From a virus: 64,000 nucleotides of DNA. This document shows, piece after piece, positions 40,196 to 48,113 of the stretch. The DNA lies in IMG/VR virus record IMGVR_UViG_3300023235_000008, positions 1-64,000 of that record, one strand, 5' to 3'. Every line of letters starts with the position of its first letter. Position 1 is the stretch's first letter. The notes under the pieces are model-generated. The model searched no databases, was not told where the DNA came from, and saw only the letters and a list, made by a program, of their open reading frames with translations. Made by a program: the position numbers and the translations under genes.

Positions 40196-40314
40196 AGAAA
40201 AGTTTTGGCAGGATTTATGCAAACGCACAGATTTATTGTAAAAAACAGATGGGTCAACGCATAACTACAACATGCGAACCATGTATGTGGGAATGGGATG
40301 GAATAAGGGAATGA
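40185..40314 (+). pseudogene. Frameshifted FW-CxNC gene
   Basis: MDDKEKFWQDLCKRTDLL ends early. In another frame IYCKKQMGQRITTTCEPCMWEWDG runs to 40314. The N-terminus nearly copies the previous gene, so this is a decayed duplicate. Confidence 0.55.
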
Positions 40315-40316
40315 AC

Positions 40317-40382
40317 ATGAAAAAAATAGAAGGTGACAAGTTCTTTTGGGCAACATTAAAAGGGGAATTTGATGAGATATAA
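40317..40382 (+). CDS. Tiny FW-motif peptide
   Basis: 21 residues (MKKIEGDKFFWATLKGEFDEI), essentially just the FW motif, overlapping the purS start. Either a relic or evidence that the motif alone is useful. Confidence 0.35.
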   Translation: MKKIEGDKFFWATLKGEFDEI

Positions 40383-40587
40383 AATAACGACAACATTACG
40401 TGACGGTATTCGTGACAATGCTGGCGTGGCTGTAACCAATGCCCTACACGGTATGGGATTCGATATGCTAAAAAGCACCCGCATCGGTAAGGTATTTTAC
40501 ATTGAAACAGATGATGATATTAACGAGATTGTTAAACACATTGTCAATCCAGTTATGGAGGATTTTACCATTGAAAAACAAGACTAA
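40372..40587 (+). CDS. purS: Phosphoribosylformylglycinamidine synthase subunit PurS
   Basis: 71 residues from ATG 40372. MRYKITTTLRDGIRDNAGVA, ALHGMGFDML, GKVFYIE and NPVMEDFTIE match PurS along its whole length. PurS is the small subunit that couples PurL and PurQ in purine synthesis. No purL or purQ is in this window, so it would act with host subunits; lone purS genes are known in T4-like cyanophages. Confidence 0.88.
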   Translation: MRYKITTTLRDGIRDNAGVAVTNALHGMGFDMLKSTRIGKVFYIETDDDINEIVKHIVNPVMEDFTIEKQD

Positions 40588-40807
40588 GAAAGAAAAGTTT
40601 TGGGAAGCATTGCATATGCCACAAAATAAGAACTGTAGTACCTGCATATATGACGGCGATCCTACCTATAACAAAGATCATATGTATTCTGAACCAGATG
40701 GACCCTGCTTTCATCCTACTCGCACCGAAGATGAGGGGTGTTCTTTAGGTAGACCCGCCTCGAATAACTCTTTCCCGTTTTGGAAATGGGATGGGGTATC
40801 GACATAA
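40571..40807 (+). CDS. FW-CxNC family protein, TTG start
   Basis: 78 residues; TTG at 40571 is the best start (LKNKTKKEKFWEALHMP read as Met), overlapping purS by 17 nt. CSTC, PCFHPTR, GCSLG and FWKWDG follow. The start is inferred from the motif. Confidence 0.58.
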   Translation: MKNKTKKEKFWEALHMPQNKNCSTCIYDGDPTYNKDHMYSEPDGPCFHPTRTEDEGCSLGRPASNNSFPFWKWDGVST

Positions 40808-40813
40808 TAAAAC

Positions 40814-40871
40814 CTTAACAAATGTGTAACAAAACCTTAAATTGCAAGTATATAAATATTTGTGATATAAT
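40814..40871 (+). promoter_or_regulatory. Putative Pho box, late promoter and extended -10 of pstS
   Basis: Three 8-mers at 11-bp spacing: CTTAACAA (40814), TGTAACAA (40825), CTTAAATT (40836). This fits tandem Pho boxes in which PhoB/SphR-type regulators bind 11-bp-spaced repeats. Then TATAAATA (40851-40858), a perfect late promoter, and TGATATAAT with TATAAT at 40866-40871 preceded by TG. An AAAGGA site precedes the ATG at 40902. The gene could be both host-phosphate-responsive and late-expressed. Confidence 0.6.
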
Positions 40872-40901
40872 AAGGAATAATCATTTAAAGGAAATCAACA
40901 A

Positions 40902-41906
40902 ATGAAACTAAATCTACTAGCCGTCGCCGCAACGGCATTTTTGCTTGTGGCAACAACTGCTGAAGCACGTGACCAAATTCGCATCGTAGGCAGTTCTACC
41001 GTTTACCCATTTTCAACTACCGTTGCTGAATCATTCGGCAATACAACCTCCTTCAAAACACCAGTCGTCGAATCTACGGGATCAGGCGGCGGCTTGAAAC
41101 TATTTTGCAGTGGTGTTGGAACACAATTCCCAGACATTACGAACGCATCAAGACAAATCAAACCTTCTGAAATCAAACTATGCGCAAAGAACGGCGTGAC
41201 TGATGTAACCGAGGTTTTAGTTGGCTTTGATGGTATTGCTATCGCTAACGCAAAGGGAGCAACACATCTTGACTTAACCGTTCGTGATTTATTCTTGGCT
41301 TTAGCTAAGTTTATTCCTGATGCAAATGGCGAGTTAATCGCTAATCCAAATGAAACATGGAATGACATTGGTATTAACTTACCAGAAATTAAGATTGAAA
41401 TATTAGGACCGCCACCAACGTCAGGTACACGAGATGCGTTCCTTGAATTGGTTATGGAAAAAGGCGCAAAGACATTCCCTTCATTGAAAGAACTTCGCAA
41501 GACAGATAAGAAAAAGTTCAAAGCAGTAGCACATGGTCTACGTGAAGATGGTGCTTATGTAGAAGCTGGCGAGAACGACAACTTGATTGTTCAAAAGCTA
41601 TCGGCTAATAAGAATGCTGTTGGTATCTTTGGATTTAGCTTTCTAGAGAATAACAGTGATAAGGTTCAAGGTTCACACATCAATGGTGTGTTGCCAACAT
41701 TTGAAAACATCTCTGATGGTTCTTATCCAGTGTCTAGGTCATTGTTCTTTTATGTGAAAGAACAGCACGTTGGCAGTATAGCTGGTATTGAAGAATATGT
41801 TAGTGAGTTTATCAGTGAAAAGGCAACGGGTGAATACGGATATCTTTCTGATAAGGGTCTTATCCCGGCACCAGAAGGAACTGTTCGAAAACGAAAAGTT
41901 AAATAA
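40902..41906 (+). CDS. pstS: Phosphate ABC transporter substrate-binding protein PstS
   Basis: 334 residues. Signal peptide MKLNLLAVAATAFLLVATTAEA. The mature protein begins RD-QIRIVGSSTVYPF with ESTGSGGG soon after; both loops contact phosphate in PstS. GPPPTSGTRDAFLEL is the third phosphate loop (SGTRxxF). Phage PstS is thought to raise phosphate uptake of P-starved hosts. Followed by a terminator. Confidence 0.92.
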   Translation: MKLNLLAVAATAFLLVATTAEARDQIRIVGSSTVYPFSTTVAESFGNTTSFKTPVVESTGSGGGLKLFCSGVGTQFPDITNASRQIKPSEIKLCAKNGVTDVTEVLVGFDGIAIANAKGATHLDLTVRDLFLALAKFIPDANGELIANPNETWNDIGINLPEIKIEILGPPPTSGTRDAFLELVMEKGAKTFPSLKELRKTDKKKFKAVAHGLREDGAYVEAGENDNLIVQKLSANKNAVGIFGFSFLENNSDKVQGSHINGVLPTFENISDGSYPVSRSLFFYVKEQHVGSIAGIEEYVSEFISEKATGEYGYLSDKGLIPAPEGTVRKRKVK

Positions 41907-41923
41907 TCATATACGATATAAGG

Positions 41924-41962
41924 AAATAGGGGCTTGACAGTCCCTATTTTTTTGCGTATACT
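41924..41962 (+). terminator. pstS terminator fused to the next promoter
   Basis: Stem AAATAGGG (41924-41931) / CCCTATTT (41942-41949) with a T run. TTGACA (41934-41939) lies in the loop and TATACT (41957-41962) follows after 17 bp, so one short element ends one transcript and starts the next. Confidence 0.75.
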
Positions 41963-41992
41963 CCATAATAATAAATGAAATGGAGATTTAGA

Positions 41993-42295
41993 ATGTTTGT
42001 AATTAAAGATATAATGAGCGGGAAATACTTGATTACAAGTAACGCTAATACGGCTGATCCAAAAAATATTGAATTAGCAAAAAGATACGAAAATGAAAAA
42101 GGTGCTGAAAAGGCTAGAAAATATCACCAAGATCGTGCCGATAAAAATGTGGCGAGTGGAAAGAAGTTGTATGAGCTATATGTTCGTGACGGCGACCAAT
42201 CCAACGCCGATTGCGTTAAAAATTGGAAAGATCGGGAACAGGAATGGAAAGTGGTTGAAGTCCAATCCATTACAGTAGAAGTGAGGACTGTGTAA
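41993..42295 (+). CDS. Hypothetical protein
   Basis: 100 residues from 41993, where TGGAGATTT gives a plausible site (an ATG at 41975 is an alternative). MFVIKDIMSGKYLITSNANT, a basic helix and EWKVVEVQSITVEVRTV. Unknown. Confidence 0.5.
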   Translation: MFVIKDIMSGKYLITSNANTADPKNIELAKRYENEKGAEKARKYHQDRADKNVASGKKLYELYVRDGDQSNADCVKNWKDREQEWKVVEVQSITVEVRTV

Positions 42296-42296
42296 T

Positions 42297-42431
42297 ATGC
42301 TAGGAATAGCTTGTGTAGCAGGACTATTGATTTTCAATACGACAGCATTTAATCCAGATACAATATTTGCCATTAAACTTGATAAGGGAGACATAAGAGT
42401 TAGTTGTGTATGGCACAAAAAAACTTCTTGA
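42297..42431 (+). CDS. Small exported or membrane protein
   Basis: 44 residues with a hydrophobic N-terminus (MLGIACVAGLLIFNTTAF) and a short polar tail. Starts 1 nt after the previous stop. Its stop overlaps the next -35. Confidence 0.45.
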   Translation: MLGIACVAGLLIFNTTAFNPDTIFAIKLDKGDIRVSCVWHKKTS

Positions 42432-42455
42432 CATTCATACCGATTCTGCTATTAT
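42428..42455 (+). promoter_or_regulatory. Sigma70-type promoter
   Basis: TTGACA 42428-42433, 16-bp spacer, TATTAT 42450-42455. GGGAGAA precedes the ATG at 42484. Confidence 0.65.
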
Positions 42456-42483
42456 GTATAAGTAATCAATAGGGAGAACCCAA

Positions 42484-42708
42484 ATGAAAGTTACCGTTTT
42501 TATCACCGCCGCACAGAACGCAAAGTTCTTTGACAATGCATTGAACACCAGCGAAGGTTTCGCTGAGTTGTCCCGAGTTGTTCGCAATGTTGTGACCAAT
42601 GAAGACGGTGCACTTATCGCCGAAGCAACTGTCAACGGTCGCAATGTTCCAGTGATTTCAAACTACGGCGACACCGAGTTCTACGACCTTAACGCAGAAG
42701 CGATGTAA
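42484..42708 (+). CDS. Hypothetical protein
   Basis: 74 residues (MKVTVFITAAQNAKFFDNALN...GDTEFYDLNAEAM), alpha/beta, good ribosome site. Overlaps the phosphoesterase gene by one base (TAATG). Unknown. Confidence 0.5.
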   Translation: MKVTVFITAAQNAKFFDNALNTSEGFAELSRVVRNVVTNEDGALIAEATVNGRNVPVISNYGDTEFYDLNAEAM

Positions 42709-43460
42709 TGAAAATACGCTTACTCAGTGACGTTCATCTCGAATTTGACAATACTCCAATGGAGTTTTGTGACGCACTTTACAACCCAAACTGGAATGGG
42801 GCAGATGTGCTTGTTCTGGCGGGGGATATCACTACTAAAAGCCGTGTGCAATGGATTGTGGAAATGTCTAAACATTTTCCGCACGTTGTCTATGTATACG
42901 GCAATCATGAGTTTTATAAGAGTAACTTTGATAGCGTGAAACGTCATACTGTCGAAAGTCTACCAAGTAATGTGCATGTCCTTGATGATAGTTCAGTGAT
43001 GCTGGATGGTGTAAATTTCCACGGCTGCACATTGTGGTCTGATTTTAATAAAGGCGATCCACTTACGTATCACGCTGCACAATCGTCGATGAATGATTAC
43101 AGGCAAATCCGTGACGAGAAGTATTCGATTATTAAACCACAGGGTATTCACACCAGACATAACGTGTCAAAGATGTTCCTTGCTGATAACGTTAAGGAAG
43201 GCGACGTGGTTGTAACGCATCACGCACCAACGTATAAGAGTATTCACGCAAGATTCCGAGGCGATAAGTTGTCTGGATGTTATGCCAGTGATTTGTCTGA
43301 CCTTATATTGGACACGAAACCGGCATTATTCTGCCACGGTCACGTTCACGATTCATTTGATTATATGGTCGGCGACACACGTGTGGTATGTAATCCGAGA
43401 GGTTACAAAGGGAGCGAACTTAATCCTAACTTTGACGAGGATTTGACAGTAGAGATATGA
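42708..43460 (+). CDS. Calcineurin-like metallophosphoesterase
   Basis: 250 residues with all five blocks of the family: SDVHLEF, LAGDIT, YGNHEFY, THHAPTY and CHGHVHDSFDY. These bind two metals and cleave phosphoesters. Phage versions may act on nucleotides, RNA 2',3'-cyclic ends or proteins; the substrate is not evident. ATGA overlap with the next gene. Confidence 0.88.
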   Translation: MKIRLLSDVHLEFDNTPMEFCDALYNPNWNGADVLVLAGDITTKSRVQWIVEMSKHFPHVVYVYGNHEFYKSNFDSVKRHTVESLPSNVHVLDDSSVMLDGVNFHGCTLWSDFNKGDPLTYHAAQSSMNDYRQIRDEKYSIIKPQGIHTRHNVSKMFLADNVKEGDVVVTHHAPTYKSIHARFRGDKLSGCYASDLSDLILDTKPALFCHGHVHDSFDYMVGDTRVVCNPRGYKGSELNPNFDEDLTVEI

Positions 43461-43810
43461 ACGGCGAACTACGATATTTATCAGACTCAAATATATTCCG
43501 GTTGGATTACTATGAGTATGTCGCATCGGATCGTGAAGAAAGAATACAGCACGTTCGTGAAGATTTGGAGTTCATTTTTCGCTACGCATCGACCGCAGAC
43601 ATAGAAATGTTTGGGGTTGACAAAGCCGAAGTATATAATCGTCGTGTAACGATTTCTAATATGGACGGGTTTGAAAAAATACTGGTTGCATATCTAACAG
43701 AATGTGCTGATGTTCAAATCGATGATATTGATTTCGTAATAGATGACGAAAAATCCCGAATGTTCTTTGACCTATCGGCTGACTATAAAAAAGTGGAGTA
43801 TTGGAAATGA
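43457..43810 (+). CDS. Hypothetical acidic protein
   Basis: 117 residues (MNGELRYLSDSNIFRLDYYE...DYKKVEYWK), acidic, coupled by ATGA on both sides. Unknown. Confidence 0.5.
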   Translation: MNGELRYLSDSNIFRLDYYEYVASDREERIQHVREDLEFIFRYASTADIEMFGVDKAEVYNRRVTISNMDGFEKILVAYLTECADVQIDDIDFVIDDEKSRMFFDLSADYKKVEYWK

Positions 43811-44172
43811 AAACTATTGTTGTAACCATTACAATGGCTGCAATCGTTTTAACGGGTTGTGTGCGTGAGTTATCAAGTTACGAGCGACAACTTCAGTGGG
43901 AAGAAAACCAACCAAAATCGTGGGCTGGCAAGACTGGTCAAAAGGGTAGGGACTTTCAGATGTGGCAATTCCGTAAACGTTGCGAAACGGCATACAGTTA
44001 TGAATGCCTTGAACTTGATATTCATGGTGACCGCAGCGTACGTGAGGCACCGCCACCACCAGCACGAACAGGCAACAAGCGCATCTACAGCATTTGTGAT
44101 GGTGGCGTATGTGTCACTGAAAAGATTTGTTATGATTTGGTTAATGGAACAGAGGAATGTGTCCGTGAGTAA
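43807..44172 (+). CDS. Lipoprotein
   Basis: 121 residues from 43807. MKTIVVTITMAAIVLTGCVRE gives a lipobox LTGC. The mature part carries several Cys (KRCETAYSYEC, ICDGGVCVTEKIC) that probably form disulphides in the periplasm, plus a PPPP linker. Unknown function; envelope location is likely. Confidence 0.65.
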   Translation: MKTIVVTITMAAIVLTGCVRELSSYERQLQWEENQPKSWAGKTGQKGRDFQMWQFRKRCETAYSYECLELDIHGDRSVREAPPPPARTGNKRIYSICDGGVCVTEKICYDLVNGTEECVRE

Positions 44173-44554
44173 AAAATCAAAAGCGTGGGAATCTTCGTAT
44201 GATCCCGATAAACAAAACAAGCGTGATGTTCCCAGCTGGTGGTTGGGGGTGGATCAGCGAACGATAGTTAATGACTGGGAGCCTAACATCATAACGGCAG
44301 ATTATGACGAGTTTATAGAAATCCTTGAATACTGTAAGAAGAATAAGATTGGTATTAAAAACTGGCAATATGCGAGGATTGGCGGCAGACAAGGTGACAA
44401 GTTTATAGAACTCCTTGAAAAATGTAAGAAGAATAAGATTGGTATTAGAAAATGGCAATATCCGATGCTTGATGGCGGCAGACAAGGTTTTATCATTCGA
44501 TTGAAAAAACAACGTGACCTTTTTGCTGTAAATCTTACACTAAGACAATCATAA
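44165..44554 (+). CDS. Hypothetical protein with internal repeat, GTG start
   Basis: 129 residues; GTG at 44165 (8-nt overlap with the previous stop) or 44159. A duplicated unit of about 34 residues, DEFIEILEYCKKNKIGIKNW / DKFIELLEKCKKNKIGIRKW, is the main feature. Unknown. Confidence 0.5.
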   Translation: MSKKSKAWESSYDPDKQNKRDVPSWWLGVDQRTIVNDWEPNIITADYDEFIEILEYCKKNKIGIKNWQYARIGGRQGDKFIELLEKCKKNKIGIRKWQYPMLDGGRQGFIIRLKKQRDLFAVNLTLRQS

Positions 44555-44559
44555 TAATG

Positions 44560-44588
44560 TTGACTAACCCTTCCTAATGTAGTATAAT
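44560..44588 (+). promoter_or_regulatory. Sigma70-type promoter
   Basis: TTGACT 44560-44565, 17-bp spacer, TATAAT 44583-44588. A leader with AGGAGAA precedes the ATG at 44628. Confidence 0.75.
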
Positions 44589-44627
44589 AGTTCATTGAGT
44601 TAAACCAACCTTTATAGGAGAAATAGT

Positions 44628-44798
44628 ATGGATGCTTTTGAAAAAGAACTACACGACGCTGCCGACGAGGCTATCTTCGGACTTCAACTAGACCACGATG
44701 CTGCTGTTCGGTTTGTTAGAAACAATGTTGACAACACCGAAGACTATCAAGCAGAAGCCGCAGTGAACCGTTTATTGACTGGCACATCACCACTATGA
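44628..44798 (+). CDS. Small acidic hypothetical protein
   Basis: 56 residues (MDAFEKELHDAADEAIFGLQ...NRLLTGTSPL) with a good TAGGAG site. Acidic and helical. Overlaps the nucleotidyltransferase gene by ATGA. Confidence 0.55.
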   Translation: MDAFEKELHDAADEAIFGLQLDHDAAVRFVRNNVDNTEDYQAEAAVNRLLTGTSPL

Positions 44799-45346
44799 AA
44801 GAGTTAACACATCTTGGGGGGATCACTGTATCCCCCCAACAAGCCCACGTATTCTATTATGTTAGACCAGACTTTGAAAAAGGTCCGTGGGTAGCGGGCG
44901 GTGCCATTAGGCAACTACTACAATGCAGAACAGTTAAGTCGGATTTTGATGTATATTGTTCTAGTCAAGAGCAATCAAAAATCATTGCGGATCGACTAAC
45001 CGACGCTGGGTTCAGCGTAGCCTTTGATTCCGAGAACGCAGTCACATACCGTGCGGATGATATTGATGTCCAACTTATCAAGAAGCAGTGGTTTCAAAAT
45101 CCACTTGATGTAGTTAATGACTTTGATTTCGCACAAGCCCAACTTATTTCAGATGGCTATTCGGCGTGGGGCAATCCTGATTGGAACGAAGACGACATTG
45201 ACATTGTGAGCTACCGTCCGAAATCGATTCTGAAACGCCTTGTGAAATATTATGCATACGGCTACAAGATTAAACAGGAAACACTTACAAAGCTTTCCGC
45301 AGATTCTGATTTACAATATGATTTTCGCAATGATCCGGGGTATTAA
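44795..45346 (+). CDS. Pol-beta-type nucleotidyltransferase-like protein
   Basis: 183 residues. WVAGGAIRQLLQ...SDFDVYCSS fits the GGxxR and DxD core of CCA-adding/poly(A)-polymerase-type nucleotidyltransferases, and DDIDVQLI supplies a third acidic residue. The RNA-binding head-to-tail domains are absent. May be a free-standing transferase; the substrate is unknown. Confidence 0.65.
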   Translation: MKELTHLGGITVSPQQAHVFYYVRPDFEKGPWVAGGAIRQLLQCRTVKSDFDVYCSSQEQSKIIADRLTDAGFSVAFDSENAVTYRADDIDVQLIKKQWFQNPLDVVNDFDFAQAQLISDGYSAWGNPDWNEDDIDIVSYRPKSILKRLVKYYAYGYKIKQETLTKLSADSDLQYDFRNDPGY

Positions 45347-45348
45347 TT

Positions 45349-45927
45349 ATGGCATTTAATATTAATGTATCACTACCAGATTCAGATTCAGATAACGATT
45401 CGAGTAGCTTTGTGCCAATCGATTCAATGTGGAAAAAGGAATCGATGTGGGCATCACTATCCGAGCAACCTACTATGGTCACCTTGGATGTCAAAGGTGT
45501 AGAACATCTTTATGTATTAACAAAAACACGTATGTTCACGCATCGCACATTTGTGGCATTGGTATCTGATTACCGTTGGTTTATCCGTCCTACACCATTG
45601 ATGAAGGAAGCATTGTTTGATGACGCTGCCAACAATCATTTGGTCGGCAGTAAGTATACTGAATCTTGTGAAAGTGTTTATCATAGTTGGTGGTCGCAAA
45701 CCAAGCGTGAGTTTGCATTCAACTGCAAAAAATGGATTGATTCATATCCCGATAATACTGAAGCAGATATTTTGGCTTTTCTTGATCCATCAAACTCACA
45801 GTTCACACAGAAAAGTGATAAGTTGCGGTCAGATGGTATAGCATCAAGTTGGACATTACTTAATAGTATATCAAAAAAGAAGAAAGCAAACTATGCAGCT
45901 ATTAGTGAAATTGAAATAGAGTTCTAA
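45349..45927 (+). CDS. Hypothetical protein
   Basis: 192 residues. Ser/Asp-rich N-terminus (PDSDSDNDSSSF), then a mixed domain (YVLTKTRMFTHRTFVALVSD, YHSWWSQTKREFAFNCKKW). Not recognised. Overlaps the next gene by one base. Confidence 0.5.
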   Translation: MAFNINVSLPDSDSDNDSSSFVPIDSMWKKESMWASLSEQPTMVTLDVKGVEHLYVLTKTRMFTHRTFVALVSDYRWFIRPTPLMKEALFDDAANNHLVGSKYTESCESVYHSWWSQTKREFAFNCKKWIDSYPDNTEADILAFLDPSNSQFTQKSDKLRSDGIASSWTLLNSISKKKKANYAAISEIEIEF

Positions 45928-46163
45928 TGGATCAAAAAAAATGCCCTAGATGTGAAATCGAACAGGAAATAGCCACCGAATTCTTCTTTATTAAAGCCAC
46001 TGGATATTACCAATCTTGGTGTAAGTCCTGTATGCGAGAAGTGTCGGCTATTAAATATAAAGAGCGTAAGCAAAAAGAAAAAGAAGAAAAAACAGACCCA
46101 AAAAAAATATTTGCGGATATTCTAGAAAGAAAACGATTGACAACAGACGACGATAATGTATAA
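45927..46163 (+). CDS. Zinc-finger protein with charged helix
   Basis: 78 residues. CPRCEIEQ at 6-9 and WCKSCMRE near 32-35 form a four-Cys site as at the start of many HNH nucleases, but no HNH follows; a long Lys/Glu helix does. Possibly a truncated HNH gene or a DNA-binding protein. Confidence 0.6.
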   Translation: MDQKKCPRCEIEQEIATEFFFIKATGYYQSWCKSCMREVSAIKYKERKQKEKEEKTDPKKIFADILERKRLTTDDDNV

Positions 46164-46284
46164 TGATGATAATGTAACTGAACCAGAATCTGACGAGGAA
46201 GAAATGAAAAAAGACGAACGCATCGAAAACATTTGCGGCATTTTACTGATTGTCGTGCCACTTGTATTTATGTTGCTATCATGA
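46156..46284 (+). CDS. Small C-terminally anchored membrane protein
   Basis: 42 residues: acidic start (MYNDDNVTEPESDEEEMKK) and a C-terminal membrane helix (ICGILLIVVPLVFMLLS). Overlaps both neighbours. Confidence 0.45.
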   Translation: MYNDDNVTEPESDEEEMKKDERIENICGILLIVVPLVFMLLS

Positions 46285-46592
46285 AGATCGCAGCAGCATT
46301 GCTAGTAGTAGCAACCCTTGCGGGATGTTCTTCTACCCATCGTATGGATATTTATGACCTTCGTTATATGAAGATTGATTGTGCAAATAAAGAAGCGCAA
46401 ATCAAGTTTCTTGAAACGCAAATGTCAACCGAATGGGATCGTTTATCTGCAACCTACCATACACGTGGAATGCTTAGTGGATTGATGGGGGCTATCAACG
46501 GCACCTATACACAACAGAAGGCACTCGCTGATCGTGAATATGATAAGATTGCTAAAAATTTGATTTGGGATTTAAGAACCCAATGCCCGTAA
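46281..46592 (+). CDS. Lipoprotein
   Basis: 103 residues from an ATGA overlap at 46281. MKIAAALLVVATLAGCSST gives lipobox LAGC. The mature part is helical (ANKEAQIKFLETQMSTEWDR), and a Gly segment (GMLSGLMGAING) could be a membrane-associated loop. Unknown. Confidence 0.62.
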   Translation: MKIAAALLVVATLAGCSSTHRMDIYDLRYMKIDCANKEAQIKFLETQMSTEWDRLSATYHTRGMLSGLMGAINGTYTQQKALADREYDKIAKNLIWDLRTQCP

Positions 46593-46611
46593 CTTTTAAA
46601 GGAAACACACC

Positions 46612-46896
46612 ATGAGTGATAAAAATGTAGACTACCTTAGTGAACTATTACCGCTAATTAATTATGCGTATCACCCTATGCCGAAGTTTGAATTCACTTT
46701 TCAATTTCCAGTAGGCGACAGCACGGTTTCATTCGCTATTCCTGCCGATGATTTGGGCATGGATGATGATACGTTTCAAGCAACCGACGATCAGTTAAAG
46801 ATTGCGGCGACTATTGCTATCGCTAAGTTTGAACATTTTGTTGAACGTGAAAGCGGACGCCTAACCAATCAGTTATTTAAAGAGACTGAACTATGA
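46612..46896 (+). CDS. Hypothetical protein
   Basis: 94 residues with an AAAGGAA site. MPKFEFTFQFPVGDSTVSFA and LKIAATIAIAKFEHFVE. Unknown. Confidence 0.5.
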   Translation: MSDKNVDYLSELLPLINYAYHPMPKFEFTFQFPVGDSTVSFAIPADDLGMDDDTFQATDDQLKIAATIAIAKFEHFVERESGRLTNQLFKETEL

Positions 46897-46946
46897 CATC
46901 AAAGAGGCGAGTTGAAGTCACAAATTTGGACCAATTTTACGGATGA
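46893..46946 (+). CDS. Possible 17-residue coupling peptide
   Basis: MTSKRRVEVTNLDQFYG, start in ATGA with the previous gene and stop in ATGA with the next. Its likely role, if translated, is to pass ribosomes to the exported protein at 46943. Confidence 0.3.
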   Translation: MTSKRRVEVTNLDQFYG

Positions 46947-47491
46947 TATTCCCAATGGCGAAAATCTTAAAGTATAGTATTCTTGCAAGTGTCTTGTTTG
47001 CTACACCTGTAGCTGCCGAGTGCGTCTTAAAAGAAACCACTAATGCAAAGCAACTAGGCACTATTGAAAGCGTTCGTAACATTACAAAGAACGTTGTTCC
47101 GTGGCGTGAAAACAAGCAGAAGTGTATGGTTTCATTCGAGGCACAAGTCGATGGCAACTGGCATCAGGGTCTTGGGTCTTATGTATTCCATAAAGATGAA
47201 GGCAAAGCGTGTGCAGTGGCATATGAAACTGGTAAAAAGTTAATGCTTGAAGAGTTATATCCACAACAAATCCGTAGCAAGGCTGAACTTGTTTGTGATG
47301 ATTCAAATAAAGAAAAGGATTTAACTGGTTTAGAAGGCTTATCTAAAATCAGTGGCAATAGATTTGTATACCAAGGAAAAACGTGCGACCGCTATTTTGA
47401 AACCGTAGTAGAAGGTCGTGACCTATATCAATGGACTGTCATTATGTGTCAACTACGCCCAAACCGTTGGGTTGAAATGGATCGTTACTAA
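46943..47491 (+). CDS. Exported hypothetical protein
   Basis: 182 residues from 46943 (ATGA coupled; Met 46955 is an alternative). Signal peptide MAKILKYSILASVLF with cleavage after AAA/VAAEC. The mature protein has several Cys (ECVL, KCMV, ACAV, VCDD, TCDRYF, MCQL), suggesting disulphides in the periplasm. Unknown. Confidence 0.58.
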   Translation: MIFPMAKILKYSILASVLFATPVAAECVLKETTNAKQLGTIESVRNITKNVVPWRENKQKCMVSFEAQVDGNWHQGLGSYVFHKDEGKACAVAYETGKKLMLEELYPQQIRSKAELVCDDSNKEKDLTGLEGLSKISGNRFVYQGKTCDRYFETVVEGRDLYQWTVIMCQLRPNRWVEMDRY

Positions 47492-47492
47492 A

Positions 47493-47729
47493 ATGTCACT
47501 ATCATCAGCATATCGTGCTAAATTCATTGTATCCATTTATGAAGAAGACGGGGTATCTAGGGTATCCGTTGACAAGAATAGACAAGGCAGGACAGGTAAT
47601 CTTGATCCAGTTGCATATCCACCCGACGAGTTGAAAATGCTTTGGAAGATGTTTATCGGATTAAAGAATGATCCAAAATACAAAGATGCATATGATAAGT
47701 TAAAGTTCATGTATGAGTTAAGTGAATGA
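47493..47729 (+). CDS. Hypothetical protein, paralogue of 47726
   Basis: 78 residues. VYPPDELKML-type core and the C-terminal NDPKYKDAYDKLKFMYELSE are shared with the next gene. Start at 47493, 1 nt after the previous stop; the longer frame overlaps the exported protein and is unlikely. Confidence 0.52.
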   Translation: MSLSSAYRAKFIVSIYEEDGVSRVSVDKNRQGRTGNLDPVAYPPDELKMLWKMFIGLKNDPKYKDAYDKLKFMYELSE

Positions 47730-48040
47730 ACGGAATCAAATCAGGTGCAATGAACGTCATTTCTGGCGGCACTGGCAAAGGTAAATCAGTTATAGATACA
47801 ATGATGCATTCTGACGTTATTATTTCTATACGGCATGGCTTTGGTGATGATGCTTGGGAAGGGCGACGGGTATGTATTGAGAAGAATCGATATACTGGCG
47901 AATGCGGTGTATTACCATCAGAAACTTGTGATCCTGCTGAACTTGATATGTTATTGAAACTGTATTTTTATCTAAAAGACGATCCGAAATACAAAAATGC
48001 ATATGACAAGTTAAAATTTATTTATGAACTAAGTGAATAA
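47726..48040 (+). CDS. P-loop-tagged paralogue of 47493
   Basis: 104 residues. The first 30 (MNGIKSGAMNVISGGTGKGK) form a strand and Walker A (GGTGKGKS) with no room for a full ATPase; the rest duplicates the preceding protein. It may be a fusion of a P-loop start with the small domain. Nucleotide binding is uncertain. Confidence 0.5.
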   Translation: MNGIKSGAMNVISGGTGKGKSVIDTMMHSDVIISIRHGFGDDAWEGRRVCIEKNRYTGECGVLPSETCDPAELDMLLKLYFYLKDDPKYKNAYDKLKFIYELSE

Positions 48041-48055
48041 AAGACTTGACATAAC

Positions 48056-48085
48056 GATACCAATGTGTGTATAATGATTACAGTT
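48056..48085 (+). promoter_or_regulatory. Sigma70-type promoter
   Basis: TTGACA 48056-48061, 18-bp spacer, perfect TATAAT 48080-48085. AGAGGATATC precedes the ATG at 48114. Confidence 0.75.
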
Positions 48086-48113
48086 AAACTTTAACAATAA
48101 AGAGGATATCACT

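Noticed and set aside
43859-44160. Long in-frame extension of the 44165 gene through the lipoprotein gene
   Set aside because: It reads the lipoprotein sequence out of frame; the lipobox protein is clearly the real product there.
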